Below the pieces are notes generated by a model that saw nothing but the letters and a program-made list of their open reading frames with translations, did not search any database and was not told where the DNA came from. Of a stretch of 42,398 nt of DNA, positions 7,484 through 18,143 are shown piece after piece (position 1 is the stretch's first letter; every line of letters starts with the position of its first letter). Made by a program: the position numbers and the translations under genes. Source of the stretch: Pirellulales bacterium (GTDB lineage Bacteria; Planctomycetota; Planctomycetia; Pirellulales; UBA1268); contig JAFMIU010000022.1 of the NCBI GenBank assembly GCA_017853835.1, forward strand, positions 1-42,398. Reading direction: 5' to 3'.

Positions 7484-8791
7484 ATGCCGCGACACGACGA
7501 AGGGCCCAGCATTCGCCAGCAGATTGGCACCATGCTCATCGGCCTCTCGGCCGGAGGGATCGCCGTGGCCTTTCACGCGGTGATGAACCTCGCCGAGGAA
7601 ACCCGCGCCGATCTGGCCATCCTGGCCGCAGGGCATGGCTGGCCGGCCCGCCTTGCGGTGGTGCTGGCATGCGGCGGGTTCGCCGCCGCGGCGGTGGCGC
7701 TCGTGAGGATGGTCGCACCGGAGGCGGAGGGAAGCGGGATCGCGGCGGTGCTGGCGGTTCGAACGTCGGTCGAACCACCCCGGGCCGTGCGAGTGCTGTG
7801 GGTGAAGTTCGTCGCCGGGTTCTTGGGACTGGCCTCCGGCATGCCGCTCGGACGCGAAGGGCCGAGTGTTCAGATCGGGGCCATGACAGCCGTGCTCCTG
7901 CGGCGTTATGGACCACGCCTGGCCGTGTATCGAAGCCGGGCTGTGCATCTGGGGGCCGCCGCCGGCCTCGCGGCAGCCTTCAATGCCCCGCTCTCGGGCA
8001 TCCTCTTCTCATTCGAACTCCTCCGGCAGCCATTCACCGCTCGAAACTGCTTTGAAACGGTCATGGCATGCGCCATGGCCGACTGGCTCTGCCGCATGTG
8101 CCACGGGCCGATCCTCGAGATTCCCATCGCCCTCGAAGGCTTCCGGTCGTGGCGGGCGATTCCCGTCTTCGCGCTCGTCGGGCTTTGGACCGGGCTCGTC
8201 ACACTCGTCTTCCAGAAGCTCCTGCTCGTATGCGCTCGTGGATTTCAGCGGGTGGCCCACGACACCCGCGCCGCCTGCACCGTGACCGGCCTCTGGGGCT
8301 GTGTGCTGGGCGGGGTGCTTTTTGTGTGGCCGGAAACACTCGGCATCGGCCACGAGCTTTTCGCCGATGCGATCGACGGTCGCATGACCCTGGCGGTGGC
8401 TCTGGCTGCGTTGGCCATCCGAGTCATGCTCTCCGCAGGCAGTTACGCGACCGGAGCACCCGGCGGCCTGATCGTGCCGGCGTTGCTCTTTGGCGTGTTG
8501 GCCGGCCAGGCTTTTTCGCAGAGTTTGGCCATGGTGCTGCCCGGCACGCATCCGGACATTCATGCGCTCTGTCTCGTGGCCGGCATGGCCGCCAGCATCG
8601 GTGGCCTCTTTCGCACCCCGCTCACGGCGATGGTGATGGCGATCGAGATTACGGGCGCCTCGCAGGGCCTCTTGGAGATCGCGGTGGCCTATGTCGCCTC
8701 GCATGCGTTGCTGGCCGCCGCGGGCGTGTCGGATCTGTATACGGCGATGGCCCGCCTTCACGCTGCACACGTGAAGGCGGGCCACCGGTAG
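7484..8791 (+). CDS. CLC-family chloride channel/antiporter
   Basis: This 435-aa membrane protein carries the CLC signature sequences. They are GSGIAAV (83-89, the chloride-binding loop), GREGPS (123-128, with the gating glutamate Glu125) and GAPGGLIVPALLFG near residue 325. The proton-transfer glutamate of E. coli ClcA (Glu203) seems to be Leu179 here, in LFSFELLRQ. That pattern is seen in channel-type CLCs, so strict chloride/proton exchange is uncertain. CAGGAGG precedes the ATG by 7 nt and defines the start; the long upstream ORF extension overlaps gad. In E. coli, ClcA supports glutamate-dependent extreme acid resistance as an electrical shunt. The gad-clc pairing here suggests the same role, though gad appears broken. 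Confidence 0.92.
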   Translation: MPRHDEGPSIRQQIGTMLIGLSAGGIAVAFHAVMNLAEETRADLAILAAGHGWPARLAVVLACGGFAAAAVALVRMVAPEAEGSGIAAVLAVRTSVEPPRAVRVLWVKFVAGFLGLASGMPLGREGPSVQIGAMTAVLLRRYGPRLAVYRSRAVHLGAAAGLAAAFNAPLSGILFSFELLRQPFTARNCFETVMACAMADWLCRMCHGPILEIPIALEGFRSWRAIPVFALVGLWTGLVTLVFQKLLLVCARGFQRVAHDTRAACTVTGLWGCVLGGVLFVWPETLGIGHELFADAIDGRMTLAVALAALAIRVMLSAGSYATGAPGGLIVPALLFGVLAGQAFSQSLAMVLPGTHPDIHALCLVAGMAASIGGLFRTPLTAMVMAIEITGASQGLLEIAVAYVASHALLAAAGVSDLYTAMARLHAAHVKAGHR

Positions 8792-8816
8792 AATCGGGAG
8801 TCGTCGGCCGCAGGAG

Positions 8817-9995
8817 TCAGGCGGCCTTCCGGCGGAGGCGAATCGCCGACCCGACGAGGCTTGCCGCGGCGAGCATGCCCCACGTGGTCGGCTCCGGCAC
8901 CGCGGTGAACACCATGGCCTGGATCCCTTGATTGGTGCTCATCGCATAGAGCACCTGGGAGGTTGGGCTCAGCATTTCACCCCACTGCAAGCCACCGGTG
9001 GCGTTGCCGTTGGCGGAGAGGGCTCCGGAAACCGTCGAACCGGTCGTCAGGAGGGTGGCCGTCGCGGGGTTCGTGACGTCGTAAATCGAGATCAGTGAGC
9101 TGTTCGTATTCACGACAGCCATGAGGGCCTGACCGTTGATCACGGTGTAGTCGAGCGGACGGTCGGCGGCACCCAAGGCAACCGAACCGGTGATCGTGGC
9201 ACCGGATCCACTCATGGAGGTGGCTGGAACGAAGTCGGTGAACTTCGCACTCGTGCCCTGGTTGCCGATGATGGTGTCGGAATCGATGAAGGCGAGCGCG
9301 AGACGATAGTCATTCGAGGCGACCAGCGTGTTCGGAATCGCATTGTAAATCGTGTTGGTATTCAATCCATCGAGCGTCCCGATCATGAAGTTGCCGTTAT
9401 TGGGCAGACCGGCGGTCGTTCCCGACGATGTGCCGGCGGCGGCAAACTTGAGACTCGTGCCGCTCCCGTAGACCGCAAAGGAGTCGCCAAACCGGAAGGC
9501 GCCGTTCGTGGTCTGGGGGTTGACCTGGGAGAAGGCGATCGTGGGGCCGTTGGTGTCGTTTTCTCCCGTCCACTTGTAGACCTTGAAGGGAGACAGGGTA
9601 CTCGAGCCACTCTGGAGATTTGGGACGTAGATCTCGCCGTCGTCCGAAACCCCGGCGCCCATTATGGCGAGCGTGCCGCCGGCGACCCCGGTCGTGTTGA
9701 GCGTTTTGACCACAGCGCCGGTGGTGCCATTGATGATCGCCACGAAGTTCCCGCCGTTGCGGCTGGGCACCACGAGATTGTTGGTGACCGGGTTCCAGCC
9801 CATGCCACGCTCGTTGTTGCCGGTCGAGAGGTACGGGTTGGAACCCGGGGCAAGCCAGCCATTGACGCCAAAGCCGGACAACGGGGTGAGGGTCTGACCA
9901 AAGGCCGTGGAGCACACAAAGTTGCCTGCCAGCAGGGCAATGGCGGTGGCCGCAACGAGCATCAGCACAGGGCGAGTGGTCTTGGTTGTAGTCAT
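8817..9995 (-). CDS. Secreted PEP-CTERM protein of unknown function
   Basis: The 392-aa protein begins with a signal peptide (about residues 1-34, ending STAFGQ) and ends with a PEP-CTERM sorting tail: VPEPTTWGML, a hydrophobic segment and RLRRKA. Such tails are recognised by exosortase. The body is rich in Asn, Thr, Gly and Ser, with recurring short strands such as NPVTNNLVVPSRNGG and VYKWTGEND that suggest a beta-propeller-like fold. No catalytic motif is evident. The start at the ATG before TTTKTTRPV is chosen because it opens the signal peptide; the longer frame does not look like a leader. It converges on the CLC gene with a 25-bp gap. Confidence 0.82.
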   Translation of the reverse strand: MTTTKTTRPVLMLVAATAIALLAGNFVCSTAFGQTLTPLSGFGVNGWLAPGSNPYLSTGNNERGMGWNPVTNNLVVPSRNGGNFVAIINGTTGAVVKTLNTTGVAGGTLAIMGAGVSDDGEIYVPNLQSGSSTLSPFKVYKWTGENDTNGPTIAFSQVNPQTTNGAFRFGDSFAVYGSGTSLKFAAAGTSSGTTAGLPNNGNFMIGTLDGLNTNTIYNAIPNTLVASNDYRLALAFIDSDTIIGNQGTSAKFTDFVPATSMSGSGATITGSVALGAADRPLDYTVINGQALMAVVNTNSSLISIYDVTNPATATLLTTGSTVSGALSANGNATGGLQWGEMLSPTSQVLYAMSTNQGIQAMVFTAVPEPTTWGMLAAASLVGSAIRLRRKAA

Positions 9996-10146
9996 GGCGA
10001 ATAGTGGAGTTTGAGTGAGGAGACCCGACCGACGCTGTGCATATGAGCAAAGGGCGTGCCGCCCGGAATCTTTTATGTTCCCACGTCGTTTTTGGCTGAA
10101 ATTCATTGTTTTCAGACCGATTCCTGGCGTGCGGCCCCATGTCGCA

Positions 10147-10185
10147 TTCGCCGTTTGTGGGAATGCTTTTCGCACAAATGGCGAA
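10147..10185. repeat. Long inverted repeat upstream of the PEP-CTERM gene
   Basis: Thirteen-base arms (10147-10159, TTCGCCGTTTGTG, and 10173-10185) pair with one mismatch around a 13-nt loop. It lies in the 289-bp gap between the lipoprotein stop (10285) and the PEP-CTERM start (9995), both on the minus strand. It could end transcription of the upstream operon or act as an operator for the downstream gene. The rest of the gap shows no gene. Confidence 0.5.
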
Positions 10186-10284
10186 ATCAGGGGCGCGGTT
10201 TCGTGATAGTTGGGAAAGGAGCGGAGGCTGGTAGCTGCCTGTAGGAAGGCCGCGGGAGCTCGGGATCGGGGCCCGTTCAGGGGG

Positions 10285-10713
10285 TCACGGGACAGCCTTG
10301 GGGATCGATTTGAACTCGTCGGCGGTCACCTTTCGGATCGTGCCGTCTTGAAACAGCACAAACCCCCCATGGTCTCCGGCGTTTTTCTCATACGCCAGGC
10401 GATGGCGACCGGCCTCAGGCCCAGGTTTCAGGCCGGCTCCCCAGTCACACTCAATCTGCCGACCGAGCACGAAGGGCCCCGCCACGGGGTAAAACGGCTC
10501 GAGTGCGGAAAACTCGGCGAGGCTCCCGGGGATCGCCACCTCGCCTTTGGCTGCCTGGGAGTAGAGGTCCTTGAGGTTGGCGAGTCCATCAGCCGCCGAA
10601 GGACCTGTCGGCTGACCGTCGCCCGTGCCGCTGCTCGAACAGCCCAGCAGGGCAGCGATAAGACCCATCGCCACCAGGGCGGCAGGACGACGACAGAAGG
10701 AACATCGCGGCAT
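10285..10713 (-). CDS. Small lipoprotein
   Basis: The 142-aa protein has a lipoprotein signal peptide with lipobox IAALLGC (Cys25), followed by a Ser/Gly-rich spacer. The remaining ~100 residues contain YEKNAGDHGGFVLFQDGTI and end ADEFKSIPKA. Small lipoproteins of this type are often found next to DUF1559 prepilin-like genes in planctomycetes, from general knowledge of these genomes. Here it starts 23 bp after the stop of such a gene, so the two are likely cotranscribed. Its function is unknown. Attachment to a membrane facing the periplasm is inferred from the lipobox. Confidence 0.8.
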   Translation of the reverse strand: MPRCSFCRRPAALVAMGLIAALLGCSSSGTGDGQPTGPSAADGLANLKDLYSQAAKGEVAIPGSLAEFSALEPFYPVAGPFVLGRQIECDWGAGLKPGPEAGRHRLAYEKNAGDHGGFVLFQDGTIRKVTADEFKSIPKAVP

Positions 10714-10736
10714 TGGTGGTCAGGCCTGTCGTGGTC

Positions 10737-13700
10737 TCAATCGAGCGACTCTGACTCGCCCCCGGCCCGGCTCCCAACCGCCTGGCAGATCGCGAAGTCA
10801 ACGCTGTCGTTGGCGAATCGCGTAGAGCCGTCGGCAAACACGAGCGTCACGCCGCTGGGATGGTAGCTCGAGGCGGCGATATGGGCCACGCTGAACGCCG
10901 TGGTGCCGCAGTTGTAGCGCTGGGCCGACGCAGATTCCGCCCGGGCGTTCCAGTTTGGTGGCAGCGTGTGCGTGTACATGAACGTGTAGGTGAGGTCGGC
11001 CCGGTAAAACTGCTGGCCGGTGTATTGGATCACCGTGCCAGTGGCGTTCGGGAGACACTGCGGCACCGTGCGGCCATCGGCGAGTTGTCGGGCGGCGAAC
11101 GCCGTGGCCGTGTTGAAGGCCGTCGTGTGGGTGGTGGCGGTGTCGTTGAAGGCCACGGCCCCCCGCATCGCCTCGCCAAACAATGCGGTCTTCGACGTGC
11201 CGTCGCTGATCTCTGAGATCCTGCAGCCGAGCAGGAGTCCGCCGGCTGGAGGGTTGGGCTGGGCGAAAATGCCGTCGAGGGAACGCCCCATCCAGCTGAC
11301 GCCGCCGCGGAACGCAGCGCCCCCGACACAGGCGAAGTAGCTGTTGCGGCCCGAGTCGGCGACGTTGTAGGGGGAAGGATCTGACGGACAGAGCAACGGC
11401 GGAATGTCTCGGAGTCGGGCCGCCGCGTTGGCGCCGGGCTTGGCCGGCGTACCCGGCACGAGCGGGGTGTCGAGTCGCACGTGGTAGTTCAGGTCAAACA
11501 GCTGAAACCGCCCGGCTTCCTCGAAATAGGGCAGGATGATCACCTGAGGCGATGCTTCCGAGGAGTAGGTCGTGGGCACACCGCTGGCATCGGGCCCCAC
11601 CACCGTGTGCCGCCTCGGTGGGAATCGTTTTTTCGCGCTTTCGTAGTCCAAACTGGCAAGGCCCACCTGGCGAAGGTGGTTGGCGCACTGCGTGCGCCGT
11701 GCCGACTCACGGGCGCTCTGCACCGCCGGAAGCAGCAGGCCGATCAGCGTTGCGATGATGGCGATCACGACCAGCAGCTCCACGAGCGTGAAGCCCGTTG
11801 GTCGGCACGAGAAAGCCTTGTGGCGAGGTCGCTGCCTGCGTGATCGCTGCCATACAAGCCCGCAGCATCCGGCGGCAGCCACCCTCAGTGCGCCCGTCCA
11901 TCGTGGCTCGGGCACGGCGGCCAGAGCAGGGGATGACGCGGGCAGGTAGCTGCCCGTGTCGAGAAGGCCCGCGCCGACAAAATCCGCCACGTCGAGCACG
12001 TCCACCACCCCGTCGTAGTTGAAGTCGCCGTCCTGCCACTCCGCGGGCAGGCCTGTGTCGAAGCAGCCGGCGCCGAGAAAATTGGAGAGGTCGATCGCAT
12101 CGATCACCCCGTCGAGATTGGTGTCGCCGGTGGCGGCATAGCCGATCACGATCGTGCCATCGCGTTCGCACCACCCGACCGCCCGGTCGGCCGCGCCGGC
12201 GATGGACGTCGAGCCGATGCCGGCGGTTCCGTTCCATCCGCCATCCCCACGGGCCGACACGATGGCCGACACGAGGTCGGCCGCATCGATCGCGCCGGCC
12301 GGCAGTTCCAGCCGACCGAGCCCGAGGTCGATCAAGCCATCGGCGGCCGACAGGTTCCCCGCCGCCACCGTCGCGCCATTCCCGATCGACACCACGGCGC
12401 CCGCGGCCGCATCCAGTCGCGCCAGATGCTGTGACACCCGCAGGTCCACTCGCGTGCCGGTGCCGGACGCCCGCACGGCCAACGTCGCGGCCGAGGACGA
12501 GCCGGCATCGGAGGCAAAGACGGTGGTCCCGACGGTCGCCGAAAACTGCGACCCCGCCGCATACGCCTGCGATGCCTCGATCACGAGCGTTCCGTCGCCC
12601 CGCCGATCGATGCTCCGCGCGGTCGGCGTCGAGAGGCTGCCCGACAGCCGCAGCGTGGCGCCGCGATCGACGTCGAGCGTCGCGTCATCCGTGATGATGA
12701 CGGGCACGCCGACCGCGTGGGTGCCGCGGTTCCGCACGCTGATAGACGCCGGACCGGTTGCGGCGTCGAGCCGCAGCGTGCCCGAGCCTGAAAGGAGATA
12801 CGACGTGGCATTGTCGAACGTGAGGCTGCCGAGGGTGACGGCTCGATCGAGGGTGACGGTCTGATTGCCCGACGGGCGACGAAGGAGCCGGGCCACGGCG
12901 CCGACGCCATCGGGCACCGACCCGTCCCAGTTGGCCGCGTTGTGCCAGCGGGTGTCGGTGGCGTTGGTGTTGACCACAGAGTCGAGCGACCACTGCTCGG
13001 GAGCGGTCGCCGCCGCCGCGAAGGCGACGTCATCGAGGTACACGACGGTGGCTGTAGCGGTGCCCTTGAACTGGATCGAGTCGAGCGTGAACCGGGCCCC
13101 CGGGGTGCCCGTGGCGGCCGATCCGGCCCAGGCATCCCAGTGCGACGGGTCGGCGAGCGACCATTCGTAGCGGTGCCACTCGCCATCCGCGATGACGTTT
13201 TGGAAGTATCCCCGCTCGGTCGACGTGTTGGCGACGTTGTCGTCGATCGCCGGGGCGACCTGCAGATCGGTCGTGGTCGTCTTGAGCCAGAAGCCGATGG
13301 TGCCGATCGTCGGGAAGGAGAGATTGCCCGAGGGAGTTCCGGTGCCGGAGAGGTGCCGCAGGAGAAACTCGCCCTCGCGAGTCGTGTCGATCGAGAGGCG
13401 CTGCGACCCGCTCCCGCCATGGGCGGTCTCGCTCGAGCGATCCGCCCGGGAGGTAGCCGCGACGTTGAGGTTCGAGCCGCTGAAGGCCGGTGACGACGTG
13501 AAGGAATCTTCGCCCGTGTCGAACGTGGCGAGGGCGACCGGAGCGGGGGGCGACCGGTTGGCATTGAGGAAGTCGACCCAGGCCCGACGGGTTTCGACGG
13601 AGACCGCATCGGTGCCGACGAGATCGGAATAGCTGTAGAGCTGCACGCCGTTGGCGCCCTGGTCGCGGAGGTAGTCGAGCTGGGCCGTCACGTTGGCGTA

Positions 13701-14759
13701 GGCGGTGGCGGCGGTGTCCTGCATGTACACCCCCACCCCCGGCATCACGCCGGCCGTGCCACGCCAGGTGACGGCGGCGGAGACGTCGTTTTGAAAGATG
13801 TTGCCGCTGTCGGCATCGACGCCACTCCCTCCCGATCCGAATCCCTTGCGGTAGATCATCGGCATCACGGCATCGACGAGACCGCGATCGACCCATGTCT
13901 GCCACTCCTGCTGGTAGGCGGCCGTGCCCACCGTGGCGCTTCGCCACACCGCCGCGGTGAGCTGCGCGTTCGGTCGGACGTCTTCCAGCGACTGTCGGAT
14001 CCCGGCCACGAGGTCGGTGATGTTGTCGGCCATCCACTGCTTGTAGTCTGCGCGGTTGGCCGTGGGGGTCTTGCCCGCATTGCCAGGAATGGCCTGAAAG
14101 CGGGCCACACTCGCTGGATCGGTCGGATACTGCAGCGGCGTCGTCGTGCTGGTGGTGTCGTTGAGATACCGGACGTAATCGAGGTGGATGCCGGCCACGG
14201 CGTAGCGGCCGGCGATGTCGGCCACCACCTGCTCGATGTGCTGCTTCACCTCGGGGAGGGTCGGGTTGACGGTCACATAACTGGCGTTGAGCGGCTGCGG
14301 CGTGTTGGTGGAGTCGCGAATCCAGTATTCGGGATGGGTGTTGATGAGATAGGGGTTGCCGGGCTGATCGGTCGGGAGGGTCGACCCGCTGAACAGCGGC
14401 ATGGTGTTGATCCAGGCATGCACCCGGATGCCCCGCTGCTGGCCCTGTTGAACGGCACGGGCCAGTGCGTCGTACGTGCCCACCTTGTGCTCGAGATATT
14501 GGCCGCCCACCGTGGTCGGCGTGTAATACGCGTCGGCCGCCCCGCGCACCTGAAACATCACGTCGGTGATGCCGAGGGCCTGCGCATTGGCAAACACCGC
14601 GTCGACGCCCGTCTGGGAATTGGTGTATTCGAACCGGCTCACCCAGAGGCCGCGGTACGAGGAAAAGGGCGTTTGATCGGCCGAAAGATCGGCGCGCACG
14701 GCACCCGCGAGCATGCAGGCGACGATCGCCGCGGCTGAAACTCGGGCGAACTGGATCAT
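10737..14759 (-). CDS. GHL10 glycosyl hydrolase-like/dockerin/PEP-CTERM protein fused to DUF1559 prepilin
   Basis: The 1,340-aa frame has a signal peptide (1-23), then a GHL10/DUF187-type domain (about 30-400: [35 protein letters not shown]). A carbohydrate-binding-like region follows (about 410-580), then beta-strand repeats (about 590-860) and two dockerin-type calcium loops ([14 protein letters not shown] and [14 protein letters not shown]). At about residue 945 comes VPEPRW with a short hydrophobic stretch and RSRRQRPR, a PEP-CTERM-like tail. With no stop the frame continues into a type IV prepilin signal ([15 protein letters not shown], cleavage before Phe990) and a complete DUF1559 domain. 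A GTG at 11882 (residue 960) could start the DUF1559 protein separately (381 aa). ATG 14759 is preferred to the GTG 24 nt upstream because GAGGA precedes it. The gene starts 27 bp after the beta-strand gene ends. Confidence 0.85.
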   Translation of the reverse strand: MIQFARVSAAAIVACMLAGAVRADLSADQTPFSSYRGLWVSRFEYTNSQTGVDAVFANAQALGITDVMFQVRGAADAYYTPTTVGGQYLEHKVGTYDALARAVQQGQQRGIRVHAWINTMPLFSGSTLPTDQPGNPYLINTHPEYWIRDSTNTPQPLNASYVTVNPTLPEVKQHIEQVVADIAGRYAVAGIHLDYVRYLNDTTSTTTPLQYPTDPASVARFQAIPGNAGKTPTANRADYKQWMADNITDLVAGIRQSLEDVRPNAQLTAAVWRSATVGTAAYQQEWQTWVDRGLVDAVMPMIYRKGFGSGGSGVDADSGNIFQNDVSAAVTWRGTAGVMPGVGVYMQDTAATAYANVTAQLDYLRDQGANGVQLYSYSDLVGTDAVSVETRRAWVDFLNANRSPPAPVALATFDTGEDSFTSSPAFSGSNLNVAATSRADRSSETAHGGSGSQRLSIDTTREGEFLLRHLSGTGTPSGNLSFPTIGTIGFWLKTTTTDLQVAPAIDDNVANTSTERGYFQNVIADGEWHRYEWSLADPSHWDAWAGSAATGTPGARFTLDSIQFKGTATATVVYLDDVAFAAAATAPEQWSLDSVVNTNATDTRWHNAANWDGSVPDGVGAVARLLRRPSGNQTVTLDRAVTLGSLTFDNATSYLLSGSGTLRLDAATGPASISVRNRGTHAVGVPVIITDDATLDVDRGATLRLSGSLSTPTARSIDRRGDGTLVIEASQAYAAGSQFSATVGTTVFASDAGSSSAATLAVRASGTGTRVDLRVSQHLARLDAAAGAVVSIGNGATVAAGNLSAADGLIDLGLGRLELPAGAIDAADLVSAIVSARGDGGWNGTAGIGSTSIAGAADRAVGWCERDGTIVIGYAATGDTNLDGVIDAIDLSNFLGAGCFDTGLPAEWQDGDFNYDGVVDVLDVADFVGAGLLDTGSYLPASSPALAAVPEPRWTGALRVAAAGCCGLVWQRSRRQRPRHKAFSCRPTGFTLVELLVVIAIIATLIGLLLPAVQSARESARRTQCANHLRQVGLASLDYESAKKRFPPRRHTVVGPDASGVPTTYSSEASPQVIILPYFEEAGRFQLFDLNYHVRLDTPLVPGTPAKPGANAAARLRDIPPLLCPSDPSPYNVADSGRNSYFACVGGAAFRGGVSWMGRSLDGIFAQPNPPAGGLLLGCRISEISDGTSKTALFGEAMRGAVAFNDTATTHTTAFNTATAFAARQLADGRTVPQCLPNATGTVIQYTGQQFYRADLTYTFMYTHTLPPNWNARAESASAQRYNCGTTAFSVAHIAASSYHPSGVTLVFADGSTRFANDSVDFAICQAVGSRAGGESESLD

Positions 14760-14786
14760 CCGGCCATCCTCATGCACGGCCACTGG

Positions 14787-17700
14787 TCAGCGACGCCGGC
14801 ATCGCGCGGCCGCCGCGGCGACCGTCACCGCGGCCAGAAGCCCGAGGCCGGCGGGCTCAGGCACCGCCGCCACGCCGCCATCGAGGCCTGCCGGTGGATT
14901 ATAGGGCCCCACGTCGAAGAGGCCCGTTCCGAGGTAGAGCGCCACGTCGGTGATGTCGACGAGGCCGTCGTAGGTGTAATCCCCCTCGGACCAGCTCGAA
15001 GGCTCGCCCGTGTCATACTTTGCGCCGGCGAGGTACGTGCCGATGTCGAGCAGGTCGATCGACCAGTCCAGGTTCGTGTCGCCCGGTGCGGCGTAGGCGA
15101 AGGTGACCGTGCCGTCGCCATTGTCGAGCCATCCGACGGCCCGGGGCACGCCGACACCGGCGTCCGCGGCGGCAGAGGTCGAGGTGATGCCCGAGGTGCC
15201 GTTCCACGAGCCGTCGCCATAGCCCGTCACGATGGCCGTGACGAGATCCGCGGCGGAGAGTCCGCCGGCCACGGTCACGAGGCCGCTGCCCACATCGGTG
15301 AGGCCGCCGGCACTCGGATCGAGCCCGCCGACCGTCGTTACCTGATAGGGGGCGAGGGCGAGCGTGCCGCCGGCAACCGGCACGATCCTGCTCGCCTGGA
15401 GGGCCTGGAGATTGGCGAGTTGGAGCACGCCCCCCTGGATCGTGGTGCTTCCGGAGAGCGTGTTGGCCTGATCCACCACGAGGGTGCCGCCGCCGGTCTT
15501 TTCCAGGGAAAGGCTGCCGGAGAGCGTCGGGTAGCCTGCCTGGGTCTGGGTCTGCGTGCCGCTCGTGACATCGATCGTGATGCCGCCGGGCGCCGACGCC
15601 GACGTGAACACGAGATTCAGGTCGTTGCCGCTCACCGCGAGGCTGAACGTTCCGCCCGCGACATCGTTGGCGAAGCCACCGGCGCCGTTGGTCGAGGACG
15701 TGGCGATCAGGAACTTGTCGGCGGCGAAGCCCGTGATGCCCCCGGCCGTGCGGGCGATCGTCCAGGTGTAGTTCTGACCGGGGTTGAAGCCGGCCGCCTC
15801 ACCGCTCGTGTCGGGGTTGGTCGAGGAGAGCGTCCAGAGATTGATCGAGAAGGGATCGGCGGGGGTCGCGGTGATGTTGAGCACGCCACCGACGGTCACC
15901 AGATCCCACGACGACGCGGAGCCGGCCGACCCCGAGGCCGACAGCATCTGCCAGTTGTAGTCGCCGCCATCGGCGAAGGTGAGTGAACTGCCGAAGGCAA
16001 GCGTGCCCGGACTGTTTCCCGGCGACAGGGTTGCGAAGGCGGAGATCGTGGTGGCGCCGGCGACGGTACCGTGGCCGGCGAGCGTGGCGCCGCCGAGGAG
16101 GGAAACGGCCCCGGTGCCGGCCAGGGTGCCGTCCACCACGAGCGTGCCGCCGCCGACGGTGGTGGTGCCGGCATAGTCGCACGTGCCGGCAAGCACGAGC
16201 GCCCCCGAGCCCGATTTGGTGAGCCATCCCGCGCCGGTGATCGGTCCCGCCACGGTGAGCGTGGTGCCGTCGGCCACCTCGATCGTGCCACCGAGCGGTG
16301 TTGCCGTCGTGCCTCCCACGTTGATCGTGATGCCACGGGTTGCCGGGATGGTGAACGACTGCGTGGTGCGCATCCGCCCGCTCGTGCTGGCGCCGGCGAG
16401 TGTCACCCCGTTGGCCTTGAGGGAGCCGGGAACCGCCCCGAGGTTGGCATCCGACGAAACCTCGAGCACGCCGCCACCCCAGCTCGTGATGCCTCCGGTG
16501 ATCGTGTTGTTGCCGGACAACGTGAGGGTGCCGGCGCCGGTTTTCGTGAAGGGGCCACTGCCTCCGAGCGTGCCGGGAATGGCGATCGCCCGCGTCGAAC
16601 TCAGCGTGCCGCCGGCCGCCCCCACCTCAAATCCGCGATGGGCGTCGAACGTGGTGTCGGCGGTGACGGTGAGCCAGCCCGGCGCCGTGGCTGTGCCGAG
16701 TCGGACGTTGGCCGGATCAGGGGCGGCAGGAATCGCCCCCAGGCGGGAGTCGGCATCGATCGTCATTGTGCCGCCCGTCGCGGTCGTGATGCCTTCCACC
16801 ATGGCCAGATCGCTCCCGATGATGGTGCCGCCGGTGTAGGTGTTGTCGGCGGCAAGCGTCAGCCCTTTGCCGATCGCCCGAAGGGCGCCAGGCCCCGTGA
16901 TCGCCCCCGACACCGTCATGGTGGCGGCCACGGTGTTGATCACACCGCCATTGGAGCCAAGGGTGATGCCACGGAACGGATCAGTGGTGAGGGTAAAGCT
17001 CACGCCGATCGCTCCGCCGTCGAGCGTGATGGCATCGGGCGTGAGGTCGTAGGGGATCGCCCCGAAGCCCGTTTCCTTGGAGAGCTGCCCGGTGGTGTTG
17101 GTGCTGCTCCCGATCCGATACAGGCCTCCGAGCACCTTGAGCTTCGCGGTCGTGTAGTCGGCCGTGCGGGCCCCTGCACGCGGAGTTCGCTCGTGCCGGT
17201 CTTGGTGAGCGTCTGGGCACCGCCGTTGAACGTGGTGCCCCCTTCGCCGAGGAAGGTGCCCTGGTAGATCGTGACATTATTGCCGATGCTGTAGTTCACC
17301 GTGCCGCCGTTGCTCGTGAGAAGGATGCCGTCGGCATTGGCGTTCCAGAGCGAGCCGGCGTTGCCGGGATTGGTTTGCATCAGCGTGCCGCCGTCGATCA
17401 CCGCGAGCCCGCCAACGGTCTGGGTGACCCGCAGCTGGTTGGTGAGGCCGAGCGTGGCACCTGGGCGAATGGTCACGGTGCCGCTGCCGATCCCAAAAAA
17501 ACCGCTGCCACTGAGGATCACGGTGCCCTGGTTCACCGTCAGCCCGGAGCCGTAGTTCGTGCCGTCGATCGTGACGGTGAACTCGCCGGTCGCGTCCGAT
17601 CCTGCGGAGAAGAAGGCGTGACTGCCTTCGCCGGGCGTGGCACCCGACACCCAGGCCTCGGTGGTGACATCCCCCGCGGCACTCGTGCTCCAGGTCGTGG

Positions 17701-17887
17701 TGATGCCGCTCCATGTGCCGCTTGGCGTGGGGCCACCGGCGCCGGGCGTGGGGCCGTCGATGTCCCAGTATCGGTAGTCCTGGGCCGAGGCCGCGGATAC
17801 CAGCACGACAGCCACCAGCAGGAGTGTGGTTCGAACCGTTCGTGTGATGGCCGCGATGGCGTGACACAGCGAGACGCGAGCGCGCAT
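14787..17887 (-). pseudogene. Autotransporter-type beta-strand-repeat/dockerin/PEP-CTERM protein with frameshift
   Basis: The protein begins with a signal peptide (MRARVSLCHAIAA to SAASAQ) after GGAGG, and ends with AVPEPAGLGLLAA, a hydrophobic segment and RCRRR. Between are many glycine-rich repeats of the autotransporter-associated beta-strand type (LTKTGTSEL, FTKTGAGTLTLSGNNTITGG, LTKSGSGALVLAGTCDYAGTTTVGGG). Two dockerin-type calcium loops follow (GDTNLDWSIDLLDI, GDYTYDGLVDITDV). The reading frame changes in a G/C run at about 17168-17174. Frame one reads SELRVQG and then breaks down, while the next frame takes up with ADYTTAKLKVLGG. The full span is one base short of a multiple of three, so one missing base explains it. 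A sequencing error is possible. No enzyme domain is evident; a surface or extracellular adhesive role is likely. Confidence 0.82.
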
Positions 17888-18094
17888 GCGAAATCCTCCC
17901 CGAGGGCCGTCGTGAGGTACCCAGCGCGAGCGAGGTGCCATCAGCGGCACCGCTCTCCCCCGTCGCTGCACCGTCGGGGAGTATAGGGCGGAGCGTCCGC
18001 AACGCGAAGCAATTATTCGCGGTCACCGGGGCGTCACACCTCCTGCCCCTTCCCCGGACGACTCGTGACCTGACCCGCGGCACGGTCTCCGCCG

Positions 18095-18109
18095 CGGGTA
18101 CGAAACCCG
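18095..18109. terminator. Possible hairpin terminator
   Basis: A 5-bp stem (CGGGT/ACCCG, loop ACGAA) lies about 35 bp past the stop of the minus-strand PEP-CTERM gene at 18144. A second short inverted repeat, CGCGAA/TTCGCG, is at 18003-18021. Neither is followed by a clear T-tract, so termination is only a suggestion. The 256-bp gap 17888-18143 holds no gene. Confidence 0.25.
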
Positions 18110-18143
18110 TGCTTCTCGGGGAAACTCCCACTCCGGCTCGACA

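Noticed and set aside
15979..17052. Plus-strand frames opposite the beta-strand-repeat gene
   Set aside because: Repeated Gly/Thr/Val codons on the minus strand create long Pro/Ala/Arg frames on the other strand; no start site or motif supports them.
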